Source: Numida meleagris
Lineage: Eukaryota > Chordata > Aves > Galliformes > Numididae
Direction of reading: 5' to 3'
Assembly: GCF_002078875.1 (NCBI RefSeq)
Contig: NC_034414.1
Span: 25,950,637 to 26,014,636, forward strand
Length of the DNA stretch: 64,000 nucleotides
Positions 39,601 to 54,600 of this stretch are shown here, one piece after another. Under the pieces are notes generated by a model, which ran no database searches, was not told the origin of the DNA, and saw nothing but the letters and a program-made list of their open reading frames with translations. Made by a program: the position numbers and the translations under genes. Position 1 is the stretch's first letter, and the number at the start of each line of letters is the position of its first letter.

Positions 39601-42600
39601 GCCCTACTCTTAATTTTTTCCCTAATACTTGCTACTGGCTCCTGCCTGTGATAGCACTGGGCAGTTCTTGTGACTGTGGCATGTTCTGGTAGGAGGATTC
39701 TTATTGTTTCCTTGAAATCACAACACAGACAGGTACACTGAGATCTCCACATGCATGCAGAGAAATTGGAAGAATACTTAGACAAACCTAACATTAAGTT
39801 TTGGACTGATTAACTCAACACAAAAACTGTCTCCACTTCCAACGGGGTGTAAAGGAGTGAAGCTGGCTAAAACCCATATAAAATAATTCTTCACAGTTAT
39901 TTACATTATGGCATCATCTGCAGTATACCCACTGGGAGAAGCAAGCACTTTATAACGAGCAACAATAGTTGCAGTCTGTCTGAGGCTGGTAACTCAGCAT
40001 CATTTGTTGGACCATCTTCAACAACATTAATTCCACTAGCCCCAAATACGTCTTTTACCAGAGGAAGATGCACTTTAAATCCAAAATGGAAGTGAGATTA
40101 ACCAGCAAATGGCGGGCATAAATTCTTCTTCCCATCTTTCTTCAATTTCCAGTCTAAAGACAAATTCATTGCATTCAGTCTAAGGTATAATTGATAAAAT
40201 ATGAAAAGGTAATACAGCATTTACATGAAAATATCAGGCATAGACTGTGTCAGTGTGGTGATGATTGATCTCTTATTGAGAACATTTTGTTTCTTTGTTC
40301 TAAGTGGAAATGGGATATCATGGGGAAAATAGAAATACTTTTGATTTACTAAGTGCATTCAATATAGATTGATGGTGCTGTACAAATAATCAACACTATC
40401 AAGCAGAGAGAAAAAACATACAACTTGTTAGGGTAATCCTCACCATGTGGTACCGGATAAACCACCAATGTAAGAAATGCAGTCTAACAGATTGAGTTTC
40501 TGGAGCCCCAGTAGGCTGCCATACATCGCTGTCAGTGACCTCGTCCCGCCCCCAGTCGTCGTGATGGCCACCACTGGCACCTGTCCAACACAGCAAGGCA
40601 GAAAGGCAGAGAAAGCCATGTGCATATTAGAGACAAGCCACTGTACTGCAGAAATCAAGTAATAGTTTAGAGGCACTGATGTAAGCAATGACATCACTTT
40701 GTGCAAAAGGATGTGATGCAAAAGGCTTCTGTTGTCACCATCTGTCTGACAGGGGAGGTAAGGTTCATGTCTTATCCACTCGGATTGGGTGGGGGGAGGC
40801 TGTTTACTTAATATATAATTGGAAATCAACCTCATCACCCTGGAATTCGTCTCAACGTGTATTATTAGAGGCCATCATAAAAAAATACAGGATTTGCCCT
40901 GGTAGAGCAGATTAAGGATCTGTGATTCTGCCTCTAACAATGATCAGTGTCTCAGAAGAATGTGGAGCACCTTGTAATCAGCCAAACCGCCCAACAGCCA
41001 AAGCCTTCCTGACCGCAAGCCAGCGATTACCTCATGTCCTGAGGCACAATCATTGATAGGGCTGTTTATTTTTCCTTCTTAAATTCCAGGTGCAATTGAA
41101 GAGTCTATTCTTCTCTTAATCTTCTCCTAATCTAGTGCACCATTCGCTTCCCTTATCATCTTGCATGCTGTTTGGGAAATACCTATTTACACCTTTCCAG
41201 TATTAACTTCTAATTTCATCAAGTGTTCTGAAGTCAATGAATAGAGCTTGAGGAAAAAATATTTCTTCCATCCCACAAAATTCAAAAAACAAAAATAACA
41301 TTCTTCCTCCCCTATCACTTGCTAAGAGCTCAACCTCTCAGAAGTTACAAAATAATGAGGAAAAAATCTTAACACATTTTTTCTCTTTACCTTTTCCAGT
41401 CTCTTTCAACATAAATTAAAATGCTAATGATACCTTGGGGCTGAAAATGTTTTTTGAAAGATAGTTTACAAGGGGGACATTTTCAAAATTTTGAGATTAA
41501 GTACATGAAAAGCAGATCCAAAGTAATGAGATCTTTTCAAAAGTTAAACTTGGTCTTAACATTTCAGCCTTACCATTTCAACCATTTTTCCCAAGAAACC
41601 ATAGATAGTTAAGTAAAAACTTTTCTATTTATTTTAACTGTCAGCTAAAGAGAGTTCTTGCAATTGTTATGTTCATACTTTTTGATTTTCAACAATCTAA
41701 CCAGGCTTAAGCCATTACAAAGATTATGACTGAATTTGGAAGAACAAGGATTACAGTGACAAAGCTCAGCTTCTAATCAGCAATTTCATCTACACATCTT
41801 AACTATGCTACAAGGTTCAATCTTTTTTTCCAGCTAGACAGTTTTACTCCAGTAAGCATTTTCCCAATACCATTACCTTTTCTGCTGCAGAAACAACCCA
41901 AAACACTTTTAATTCAGATATCTGAGAAAACATAGGTTCCTCATCTCAGAATCCTCTCAGGAAAGCCATGAATATTGCCTTACCTCTGCTACTGAGCTAA
42001 AGCATGCAGTTTCCCAAGCAGTATTCCCCAGCTGTCCCATGTCTGCCAATCATAAATATTCCTCCTGAGACCCATGAGCAACATCAGAAATTAACAGGAA
42101 CGTGTTAAACTGGAGAGCTGTGGAGAAGTCTTGAGGTCTGTAAAGGCACATCCTGCTTTCTCCATGCTGCTGCACAGATCAACCACTATTTCTCTTGGTT
42201 ACCTCTTGCTCTAAGTAGGCCTGCCCTAGAAAAATAGCATTAACTAATCTGCTTTACTATTTCTTGTCTCAGTTTGTGAGCCAGGCTCTGATCCCTGGAA
42301 AGAAGTTGCCACTGGCGACCATATGGCTTGCCTCATGCTCCTTCAGATCCTCCTCCAAATTAAGGATCTTCTTCAGAGCAGCAGCAACGTATTTCTTCCT
42401 TTTCTTCAGGAAGTCTTGCTCCTCCCTGCACAGGCTGTACCCCAGGCGCACATCCAGACCTCCTGAGCTGGAACAGACAAAGGGACAAATCAATGTGTGT
42501 GTCAGTAATAGCCAATATCAGGACCTATAAGGGGAGGTAGTCTGCATACTCCATAAACAAGCTATTGCCAAGTCTGCATGTTGATCAAAGAACAGAAAAC

Positions 42601-45600
42601 AAAACATTTCTACTGCCAGCAAGAGGTAGCAATGATAAAAGGAGTTTCTAAAGTGCTTTAGATTTCTTGTGAATGGGAGCACAAAAGTCAGGACACACAG
42701 GCCACAGAAAGATCATCAAAAAACACTGGCTTTTTTCCATTCTGTCGCCATGACATTCCAGAAAACTCAAACGATACCAATATGTTACCTGTTCTTGGGC
42801 TTTGACATAGCACTAACATCTGAAAGCGGAAGTCATATTGAGGTGTGTAAAGGAGCTTGAAACTCAGGACAAGTCCCAGAGCATCACCCACTCTGCTCAG
42901 ACTGTCCTATGAAGTCCAGATAGCACTTGGGAAGCTTTACAGCTTTTTTCTTTGCATCTGGAAATGCATCAGATAAATAGGTGGGTAGCACTAGGCAGTT
43001 CACGTGATGCTCACAGTGAGTGTGTTTTCTCTGCAGCATTCTGCCTTTATTGGCTTATGGTGGTCTCTTCACCTGTACTTACCCATAAGCTCATTCACAG
43101 CTACACTTATACATAATGCATTTTACCTGTGTGATTTCCAGCTAAGCATTTACAAGCTTCATCTTGCAAATATATAAGACTATCCAGCATTTTTTCCACA
43201 TAAGCAGCCACACTGAATTTTCTCCCTTGAGAAAGGTGAAGCACAAGCCAAAGGTTTTGCAGAAGAGAAGGTACAAAATCAAACAGCAATTCAATCTTTT
43301 GTGCCTTCCCAATAGGCAAATATGAATGTTACCGAAAAAAGCATTCTCAATATTGCCCAAATGTTTTGTGTCACACCACCCTCTGGTGGCTGCAAATTCT
43401 CTTCTGAACATCACCTTCATTAATGTTTAGGAGCACAAATGCCTGAAGGGTTGATGTTAGTACCTTCTGTTCTCCAGTAAACTCGGTACGTGCCAGATTA
43501 ATTTTGAAAACAAAATAAGGTGATTTGATTGACCTCCTAAAAGCAAACAACTCTTCTAGAGGTAGGTAAAAAACTCTAGCACTTCCTGTTGTTCACTTGC
43601 TCTCTCTTTAAGTCTGTAAGATTTACATTTCAAGATATTTTGTTATGGGCTGAGATGGAGCAGGTAGCTCTCTGACCCATGCTCTACATTTTATCTACGC
43701 AAACTCCTCCTATGCTCTGAAAATCAATGTTGTTTCCCTTCTGCATGTCACCCAACAGCAAGGATGGTGTGAACAGTACTAAGTTTTCATTTGTATCATA
43801 AAATCTCTTTCTCTTCAGTGTTATCCATTACTGGCACCACTGTGTTCCTATTAGCCACTAGTCAGAGGTACATCTGGTCAGGTCCCAGTACACGTTTTGC
43901 TCAGTAAAGCAGGAGAAGGAACAGAAGGCTGCCCTTCCATTTGTTGTTTTTCTAGTGACTTTGCAAAGTCAAAGAGGGATAGAGTTTATTTAAGTCATTA
44001 TGTAGATCTGACTATTGATATAAAGGGGTAACAAAGTTAATATGAAAAAAGCGTAATTTTATTCATGTCTAAGAATGGTGGTTGTAAAATAAATGAACTT
44101 ACTCTGAAAATAAAAACCTAGCAAGATTCAAACTCATATTGTCCTGCATGACCATGCAACCACAATGGACTTGCACTTACCTCAGGCACAACCTGAGTAC
44201 AGGACAAAACACTCACGTGGTAAGTTTTCCTCTCTCCACTGACTAGAGAAAAAACCCTAGATAACTTGTTTACATTAATCCTTGACGCTAGGACAAAAGC
44301 AGGCTATCTTACCATTTTCTTGATGTCAAGCACAACTCAAAGGATTGATCCTAGAAATCAAGAAAATAAAGTTAGTTGCCAACAAATTTTAAAAATAGTT
44401 CTTCAGTCCTTCAAGCTCAGGCAAGAAATGAGTTTCTCAAATGATGATTCACACGTCTAGGAGTGTTATTTTGGTACAATTGAACAAAGTCACACTCCGT
44501 TCTGGAACCAAATTCTCTCTTATCTAGTAAGCCTGCCTGGGACAACAAACTCGCACATTACACTAACTCTGAGTATGCATACTTAGCGCAAGAAGAGCCA
44601 AACTACCTCACTGAAAAATATTACAAAGAAAACCACTCTCCTACCACCAATATTTAGGTAAGATCTGAATTAAGCTCATATTCTGAATTGTCTTTTAATT
44701 AATAGCCATTGTGGAATTTCCAATTATTCCAATAACAAATTACGGAACACCTGTGGATATGACCATCATTTTTGTACTTTGAAACTCCTTAATTCTAATT
44801 TTGGTATGTAGATTTGCAAAGATTTAGCAATTACTACAATGATTGCTACCATCTACTTCCTTAAAAGTGAATATGACAATCATTATTAATTTTAAACACA
44901 TTCATCAAATATCTGTAAATTTCACACAGTGATTTTGCTCACTTGGTAACTCTATTTCTAGCAGGACAAAATTCAGAACAATTCTAAAATATTTATTTCA
45001 AAAATGCTCTCAGGCACTCACCTCTTCTACTATTATTTCCTTCTGCAAAGGGAGCAAATTCAGAGGAAAAGAGAGGACTCCATATTCCTGAGTTTCATTT
45101 TTGTCAGCCAGCTGAAATAATGTGAAAAGCAGCAGGGGTGCACATGAAAGGTTTGTAATCTCTAGCAATTCTGCTCTTAAGAAGACCAGTTGGCTTCATT
45201 TATTTATTTACTAATTTTTCTGCTAATGCCACTATAGTTAATTCTAACATACGGAAGAGGAATGTACCTCTTCTGGTAACATGATGTCCAGTCTTGTCTG
45301 GTCATTTATGATGCAATGAAATACAATGATCTGAAGGCTGGGTTCAGAGCCCAAGGAAATCTTCTGGCTTCCTTCATGGGATCCTTTCACTGTGAACGTA
45401 AGCTCCTGATCTAAATATAAAGGCAGGAAACAAAAAGAAATTTAACTATTCCAAGGAAACATACATAACTGATAAATAAAATCTGTTTTTACTCCTTGGG
45501 CTACTTGTTGGATTTTTCTTATACCTCAGTGATTAAGAAGACTTTGGGTGGCCAAAATAAATAAAAAAACTAATATAAAACCACTTGGTATACCTGTATA

Positions 45601-48600
45601 ATTCATTAATAAACAGAAATCACACATTTTTGAAATGCTGTTGTGTTATTACACATCCCATGAAAAAATAAAACCAAAACTTAGACTTAAAGGATTGTTA
45701 GTTTAAAGGAATTTAGGATTGTTCACATTGAATAAAAGATTCATTTATCTGTTATCTGTGTGTTCTGGTTCATCTTGTGTATTGTACTGTACATCATGTT
45801 TGCTAGGCAAGAGTTTCAAACTCAAAATTGTGCAAAATACTTGACATATGCCTCGAGCCATTACTCTTCCATGATAATTATGTCACCAAAACAGAAACAA
45901 CCTTGAGCATACAGAAACTTTGAACATACTCATTCTCAAATTAAACATACAAAATAAGCTTTTTCTGTATCATGAATTTTTAAAAGAAAAAAACTTATAA
46001 CTTTAAAACTTACTTAACAATTTTCATATTGAACAAGTAATAGGTAAAGAGAATACATTTTTTTTTTCCTATTTTTTTTAACTCTGGTGTAAATGGCACT
46101 ATTTTTACATCAATTTAAAATTTGCCATGGAACCAAATACTTGATTAACTTGAATTCTGACACACACATTTTTTCTGCAAGGCAGAGCATGGCAAAACTA
46201 AGTATTATGTGACACAGCTAGAGTAACACACGCAACAGATCATTAATTTTTCAACATCTGTTATAATGACTGAATCACAGGACAAAAACAATAGGTTAAT
46301 GAAGCAATAACCTCACTTGTGGATTGCTGCTTCAGCTTCCCTGTATCCACTCTGACCTCCAAACAGGAAACCTCACGAGCCTGTAACAAGAGAGGATAAA
46401 AGATGATTAAGAGAAACATAAATGTCATTGCAAGTGATTCATACTGTTCTTAACCAACCCCTCTAGCTGATCGATGGCAACACAGCTATTATCTATTACT
46501 GCTGTTATTGAAGAGATAATACTGACATGGTATTTTTTCTAGGTTGGAAAGTAAAGAGGAACAACTCATGAGTTGCTTTGAACTTGGAGAGCCAATGAAG
46601 CGATGAAGATGAGGCCTATTTAAAATATCAGGAGTCTTGAGATACAGGACTCTTTTTAGAGTGTTTTATTACTTTCTTCATTAACTCCTGCTAGTTTGGG
46701 GTATAATGTAGGAACAATTTGTAGGAAACTACTCATCAGTGCCTCCTCAGTAAGGACAACATGGCTGACAATACAGTTTTTGGGACATAACTCAGTTTCC
46801 CAAGTTAGAAGTATGAACACATGTTATACACACATAGGAGAGATTGTAAGAAATAATTACCACTAGTACTCCATTAGTGATGATGCCATCAGGATATTCC
46901 AGACTGAAAAATAAAATAGAAAGAACATTTCAGATAGATATTTTCCCCATGAGTTTGACATTTACAACTTTAATATTCATTCTCAATTCAGAAATGTTTT
47001 AAAGCTGTTAATAAGCAAAATTCTAGTAGACTGATGGGTAATTTTTTTTTCCTATCTCCTGTAACAGAATAAGCAGCTCGGCTTTTACTTATATCATTTT
47101 TCACATTTCTTTTAATAAAGTGTTCAACACAGAATTTGGTGAGTTTGAGTAGAGCAGGGGGCCATTACAGCCACTCTGATCATTTTGAGAATTACACAGT
47201 TTGACCCAAGTTATTATACCTGAAAAAACATTTGCCCAAGTTACCATAGAAGTATGAAGATGAAAACATTTTATTTGCATCTATTAAGACATTTGCAAAA
47301 GGGACGTGAAATTTTAACATATATGCCATATGTAGATGTGTTTCCACTTAAACATCTAAGGGCAAAAGTGGGTTTGTATACTGCAGAAACCAATTTTTAT
47401 ATTATTAAATACTTTTTCCACCAAAAAAAGCCCAAACAAAAAATAGCACCACCAAAAAAATAAGCAGGCAGCTCCTCATTAAAACATATATATAAAATTA
47501 CAAGGCTTTAGCACAAACTCCTCAATCCAGTGCAGAAAGTATGAATAATCTATTCAGAGTTTACAAACTACAGATTATACACGCTGTAGTCTCACATAGT
47601 TGCACAGTTGAGATGTGTACTGCATCTCAGCAGAAACCATGTATTAAGCTTCCTTTAAAATCAGATCAATTACACTGTTATTACCAGATTTATGAGATTA
47701 CTTATCATAGACAATTAGATTTTAGTGCAAACACATGAAAATAGCTTCATAGATTTTCTCATGACAAAGAACTCCCCCAAAATTTCAAAGCTGATAAACA
47801 ACTTAAAGTTTCATTTCCAAACCATTGTTTTCCTTCGAGAGAAAAACAAAAACAACCACCACCACCACAATTTGGCTAAATGCAGCAAATCAGGAAAACT
47901 GTTACTTAAGTTACTTAAGAATTTTGTAGGATCACCTCATATTGAAAGTTTATGTTAAATGAGTTCAAAGAACATCAGACACAGAACATTCTTATGTGTT
48001 TCTATCTGTAAGGAAAATGTGTTTAATTATCACTCAAGATTTCTTTCAGACTCAAACTTGTCCACTTATTTGTAGTCAAACCTTATATGTCTTAGTGTCA
48101 CAATATTCATATATTTCATGAAGCAGAGAAACAACTTGACGGATACTAAAAGATTTCAGCCTGCATATCCTGGTAAGATGAAGGTGAAAAGAGAAGGAAA
48201 AAGGCCTCCTGATAGAGGTAAGTATTCAGTAGATCATAGCATTATTTGAGTTCTAGGTACCAACAAAGTATAAACTGATGTCCAAAGCATGACTTTCAAA
48301 CCAGGCGGAAGAATCTGATGGCCAAATGACTTGGAAGACTCCTGGGAAGAACTGGGACAGCACAGGCTTTGAGCACTGCCAGAAGAGGTGTCCCTTTAGG
48401 GGTAGAAGTTGTGTGGTCATTACTGTAAAGAAGCCCAGCTGCTGCCATTTATCGCTTACTCTCCACACCATGCTTCCAACTTTTAGATACTGAGTTTCAA
48501 GTCTTCTGCTATTCACTGCATAGGACAGACATTATTATTTTAACCTGATGACCTATATGCTTGTTTTTAAATGAGCAAAGGCATTCATTTTTCTTTGAAG

Positions 48601-51600
48601 CACTGGAGATCAGCTACAGCTACAAACAGCAGAGAATAATTACTAAGAGCTCTTCTGCTAACAGGGACCTTTCAATATTTTACCTATCTTTGTGGCACTA
48701 CCATCCATTGCTTGACTAATTTGTCAGTTAGCATTCACTTACTAGCTGTTAATTCCTCTAACAGTCTTCTATCACATGACTCTCATTACACAACTCACAC
48801 TCCTGTCCTGTTCTCCATCACAGTTTGTGACCCCTGGACTTTATAATGCAGGTCTTGGTTTTGCTAAGACAGGTAGGAGCACAGCATGGCTTATATACAT
48901 GGCTTATAATGAAACAGTCAATATTGTTGGGAAGTTACAGCCACTTGGATTCTTATGTTACAACGCCAATTAGAGTAGACAACCATGTTCTGTTTCACCA
49001 GGAAATCTGGACTTTTGGCTACCTCTGTACATAATCATAATTCTTTCGTGTCAGATCCAACTTCCCTCTTTCTTTTTAGTGGCATACACATAGGGTAGGA
49101 TACTTTTCTGATGGCCTGAGAGAAGGATGGAAGATGGTGCCATTTAAATTTTAAAAAATGTATTATCCTCAAAGATTCTTTGGTGATTATTTTCCTTGAC
49201 ATAAAACTTTGGTCTTGCATGCTCCTTGAGGACTTGCAACTTTCTGCCACAAATGCAAGTAAGAACAGTACACTACTCAGCCCTCGGTGGACTGATATTC
49301 AGCCCAATCAGTTTCCTCAGCAGTGCCCAAACCAAAGTGAAGGCATGATCTGCTGCTCCCCAGACACACAGGGAAAATTTCTCAAAACAACACAGCAGAA
49401 CTACAGAAAGAAATAAAGGCTTTTATTTTCTAAAAATCATGCTTTTGCCATAATTTAATAATTAACACTCATGTTTTATACAACTTTTTGTACATCTATT
49501 TACATTCATTTGCATTAAGTGGGCTTAGTTTTAAGCACTGCCTTTCACATTTAGGAAAAAAATAAAAGGAAAGGGCTGGGGTGAAAGGCTGTATAAGAGT
49601 AGTCCTTCATTCTTCTAAGAATTGTTAGAGATGCACCTCCTCAACTCAGGATATCTGAAAGATAGAAAGAGACCAAAAAGAAGATCAGCAGAGCCAGAAA
49701 TACCCTGGGCCCCTCAGACCTCTCCTTGGAAACTCAAAGTACCTTTTAGTTCATCAGAAGTCTCTCTGTGGCCACTTAGTATCAGGCCCAGTCTTCAGTA
49801 AAAGTCAGAAGGAAGAGGGATATTGAGGGAGCGAAGCCACCGAGTCCAGCGGGACCCAGTCCCCCCAGCAATCTGTAAGGGCTCATGCTGTTGTTGGACC
49901 CTACCAGTGGAAACACAAGGGAGAAAGCCTGCGTTACCATTGGCAATCACCACGAAGTAACACAAAAAGAATTAAGACATGCAAGTCTGCAATCTGTGTA
50001 CAATGACCTTACCTTTTCTGTCACTGCTGCTCAAGAGCAGCAGCTCTCACGTCAGCTGGGCTCGTGCTATGGGCCCATAAAACACTGGATGGGTGTTTGC
50101 AATCCCTTTGCTTGGTTGCTGGTGAAAAGGCACTTGGAGGAAGGAGCATGCCTTCCTCTCTGTGTTGTTTGGATCAAACGTCTGGCTCTCAGTGCCAGTG
50201 CCATGGGTAGTGGCAGCACAGAGAGGTATATTTGAAGGTATTGCAGGCAGTGGAACAAGAGCGAGGCAAAACTAGAGAAGGCATTCATTATGTAGTTGTA
50301 GAAACCAAGCTACCAATGCAAAAAGTTTTATTTAAAAAAATAACAGGAACTAATACCAAAACCAGTTTTACACAGCCTACTGATGTATCGTGAGGGAACT
50401 TTTGCAATAGTCTTCTGTTAAAGTAACCCAAACACAACTGTTGCAGTGAGGCAATCAAAAATAGGTGAGTGACAAAGCCACTATCTCAGATGCAACCCAG
50501 GTGACCTACTTGGCCTGGGGTTACCTTTCATGTATGATATTCATGTGAAGTGCTGGAAATGAAGAGCAGGCTAATGTAGTAATTTTTGTAATTGGTAACC
50601 TGTAGAGTCTACAGTAAAGATGGGGAAGGAATGACAAACTACTTCAGATAAATAGATAAAGTCAGAAAATATAATAATCATTTCCAAGACAAAATGCCAA
50701 ATTAAAAAGAAAGAAGAAGAAAACAAAGAAATAAAGATTTTTTTTTAAAGCATGTTCTCATCATAATATGGTATTTGTAGAAACTGTCACACATGGTAAG
50801 CTATAATTCTGAAAATTCTCTCTAATTCTGTCAACACTTTTCTAGTCCAGTAATGCTTCTGGGACAGGTTAACTGTTTAAGATGACTGTTAACATTACAG
50901 GAAGAGGCGCTAACGCAATCTTCTAATTGGTTCTCTGGTCGCTAAATATCTGCTGGTCTCATTTTGAAGAAATCTAGTCCTCAGTACTTTCCTGCAGATC
51001 TTCACTGTGCACACTCCATGAGTTTGGCTCAGCAGCCACCAGTTCCCCTCAGAAGTTTCCATAGTCAAACTTTGATTCAGGGATCCTGGCTTCAGCAAGG
51101 AATTTTTTTTATTATTTTTTTATTTTTTTTTATTTTTTTTCCTCTGGCAGCACTACACCTCTTCTCCATCTAAGCGGGGGGTCAGCATCACTAAATCCTT
51201 CTGTCTCTCCACAGGGTAATGTCCTTATTTTTTCCTGGATGCTGTTCTTTTTCCTGTTTGTAGTTCTCCATGTGGGTGTCTCCTCAACAGAAGTAGTTTC
51301 AAAGTGAATATTATGCTCCCCAGGGCTCATTTGACCCCTTGCTGAACAGCCAAGGATACTTGTTTGGCCACTGGTCTCTGCTGCCTTGCCAAAACCTGCT
51401 GAGCTTGTTCACCACAGGAGAGGCCACTTTGGTCCATAGTTTACTGGTGACCCATCCCAGCTGCTTCAGTGTTTCAGACCTCTCTAGCTTATCACAGGTA
51501 ATGCAATCTGTAGTCTCTAATTTTAGTCCACCAACCCTTTCATTCATTATTCCTGATAGTACACTTTTCTGTATTGACAGAAAAACAACAAATGAAAAGC

Positions 51601-54600
51601 TGCCTCAGTAACCTTAGCAAGGAGGCTCTCTGGGATATTATTTTTAATCATTTCATTGTGCTCACACCTTTATTCCAGACTTCACTGATAGGCAGAACAC
51701 CACTGACTTCCATGCACATGCAAGAAATATAAAGGAGGGATAGCAGGGGAAACATTTATCCACCTTAAGACAAGAAGCACATCTCCCCAAGTAAGTATTT
51801 TTCATCTTTTCAGGCCTGCCAGAACTGCTCAGAGACATTCTCTGCCCCAACTGCAGCAATTTCTCCCCTTTTCTCTGGAGTTCTTCAGTCACAATTACTG
51901 CATTAGTCACTGAGTTACCACACTATGAATAAAAAAAAGGGATCAGAAGTGTTCTTGTTGTAGCAACTGACCCACGATTGTAAGCCTTTTTTCAGAAACC
52001 TCTTCCTTGGCGGTGCCAAGGGTGCTTTTTAGTTGTACAGTCCCAACCATCTTCCTCCAATCAGTAGAATTCTCAGAATCTCTAGAAGTTGGTTTATCTC
52101 TGACTTTATCTACCAAACATGCCTCCAGGAAAATGCAACTGGCTGCAAGGTTCAAATAATGGTTTCACACATAGCTGGCTCTCACACGTTCCATCCTCTG
52201 CCCCCACAAAAGTACCCACCTATGCGCAACACCCAGGGCAAACAAACTTCCCAGACCTCCCTCATCAAAACACAGAATTATCAAGAGTATGATTCTACTC
52301 CATAAACCATCCTATAACTGGGAAGACCCTAGGCAGATCATTTGGAATATTTACTAGAGCTCCTTCCCCACTGCTGTTATTGATTTCATGATGCCCTGGG
52401 CTGTGATAGCCACTATTGTCTTGTGGGTGCAGGGCCTTCTGCCAGTTTTGGTACACCGTAAACAACAAACAACCCAGACTGGTAAGTTTGCCTGACTTTT
52501 AATAAGAGATTCTGGGACTGTTTCATCTCTGAAGGTTCTTCTGTTTGTGCAGTTAACACTGAGCTACTGCTCTTTCTCCTCCAATTCCTAATTTCCCCTC
52601 TGGCACAAATAAACACACTATCCAAATTCTTCACCAACATATTAGCATGACAGTCTTCCAAAAACACCCTGAATGCCTCGTGAAAGTCCCAGCAATACCT
52701 ACTCACCTCTATGGCTGTTTTCAAAATGCTTTCAGTCCAACAGCACATATCAAACCCATAACAGAAATATTTTCAAATATCTTCCCCAGAGTGGTAAAGC
52801 ATATTACAGAGACAGATATTATCCTGCATCAGAGTGCCTGCTTCAGTTGGAGCAACAGACTCACAGATTCCTTTACAATATGAATTAGCTGAAGCAAACA
52901 TGACCCTCACGCAGTTCAACATCTGAGCTCCACTGACAGCTTTCTAGCCTGGCAAGAGAAGCTGGTGCTGCTCCGCCAGTTTTCCTGGTTCCTCAGATCT
53001 CAGCCTCCCACTGCAACTGTGCTCTTTACTTTATGCAGAATACTCTGTTCCTCTCTCTGCTGGAACATGATGATGAGGTCTACCACATCTTCCTCCCCCT
53101 GTGTAGCCAGATGATCTAAATATGTCAAGTTACCGGTGAGTTTTTTTTTTTTTTTTTAATGCAATGTATTTGTAAAGCAACTGTGCCCCAATAGGGGCAA
53201 TACAAGATACCAAGGCTTAGCATTCCTTTTTCTAATAGTCAAAGTTTCTTGAATATTTTAACTTCCTTATATATTTTTACTTCCTTATATATTAGTCCAG
53301 TGAGGAAGAGAGAACTGGAGGACATAGGTGCCCAGTAGGCGCTAGTCATCTTGGGCAAAAATGAGTTTCAGATAATTAAATTCTAAATCCTGAAATTTAA
53401 ATTCTGAAATTCCAGTTTTCTAGACTTGAATGAAAATATCTAGATACTGCTTTGGAGACTAAGGTTTGAGAAACGCTGTCACAGATGAATAAGTTTTCCA
53501 TACTACTTTCATACTGAATACGACAGTCTATATGGAATGTAAGAGTCTACTCACGTGTTCTGCAATGTGAACTCCACCTCCAGCTCCTCACGTGCCTGAA
53601 AAGAGGAAAAAGGAGAAAGAAGAGTATATTACTTATTTTTCTTCATAGCTTGCCTCACACAAGTTGCGTATCATTTATAAAATACACATATTTATTCTCA
53701 CTCTTGGAAAAATTCCCTGAACATAAGAGTAATTTGCAAAAGAAATTGCTGTGTCAAACAAAGGTATTGAATTCTGAAATATTGAAAAAAAATTTGCTAA
53801 ACTAATATTTTAACATCTAAATCTCATATGAGCATGCAGATGTAGGGTCTTCCTATTCTCATAAAACAGCCATTTTTCACATTTGGATTCCTAATGCAAA
53901 AAGAATCAGTTGTGTTATTATTACAAAAGCTCAAACTGGCATGGAGCACTGCTATAGGGATTTAATTATTTCTGATAATAGCAAAGAAATACAGATCAAT
54001 GGAACTATAGGGAAATGCTGCATAAGGATACATTTCGGTGGAAGAATATTAGTTTTCATTCTCACTGATTCCACTGCTTACCTGTGGATTCAGTTGAAAC
54101 TTCACTCGAACAGTACGTCCTACACTGAGTTTATCTATGTCAAAGAGAACTGTGCAGAGTTCATCATCCCTGGTGATTGTGTCTTCATCGCAAACCTTCA
54201 GCTCCAGCACATTCTGCAAAGAGAGGTTAAGAATTTTGTGGTTTTCTTTCTATATAATCTTTCAAAGAACTCCATGATGCAGGGAAATCTCAAGACTAGG
54301 CTTTCTTTTTCCTCTCCAATTTTTGAAGGAAAGAAGAAAAATGGACTGCAAGAAACACAAAAGAGAAGGGAATTTGAAAGCATGGGACTTGAATGACATA
54401 TACATACACAAAAAAGCAGACTCATCTGTTACAGAGCCTAGGTGGTATAATTTGCCTCTCATTTGCCCTGGGGTTTGATTTGATAGAATGTATGCTTGGG
54501 GAAATGAAACAAGGAAGGCAGGTCATGCAGAACACTCATGAATTTGTTCTAAATAACTGTATTAAATGCTTCTGCATTTGTTGTATAACCTTTGGCTCTA

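Larger units (their letters stand above)
46904..53554. other. Copy 3 intron 5 (6.7 kb)
   Basis: The largest intron of copy 3. It separates the C2 domain exons from the linker exons. The left part is AT-rich and featureless. The right part (about 50.9-52.75 kb) is less AT-rich and carries a run of minus-strand open stretches described separately. Low-complexity tracts lie at 51103-51140 and 53141-53157. Confidence 0.65.

Noticed and set aside
43094..43128. Copy 3 exon 10 alternative with a peptide pattern somewhat like the copy 2 mini-exon
   Set aside because: It has no GT or GC donor at the right place, and extension to the nearby GTAAGT donor runs through an in-frame TGA. The 44103-44143 candidate fits better.
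43107..43319. Minus-strand open frame with protein-like sequence in copy 3 intron 10
   Set aside because: Its possible exon boundaries do not match the phases needed by copy 3, and no family is recognised.
53941..54396. 151-codon plus-strand open frame, the longest in the window
   Set aside because: It overlaps copy 3 exon 4 on the opposite strand, has no splice or homology support, and is most likely a shadow frame.
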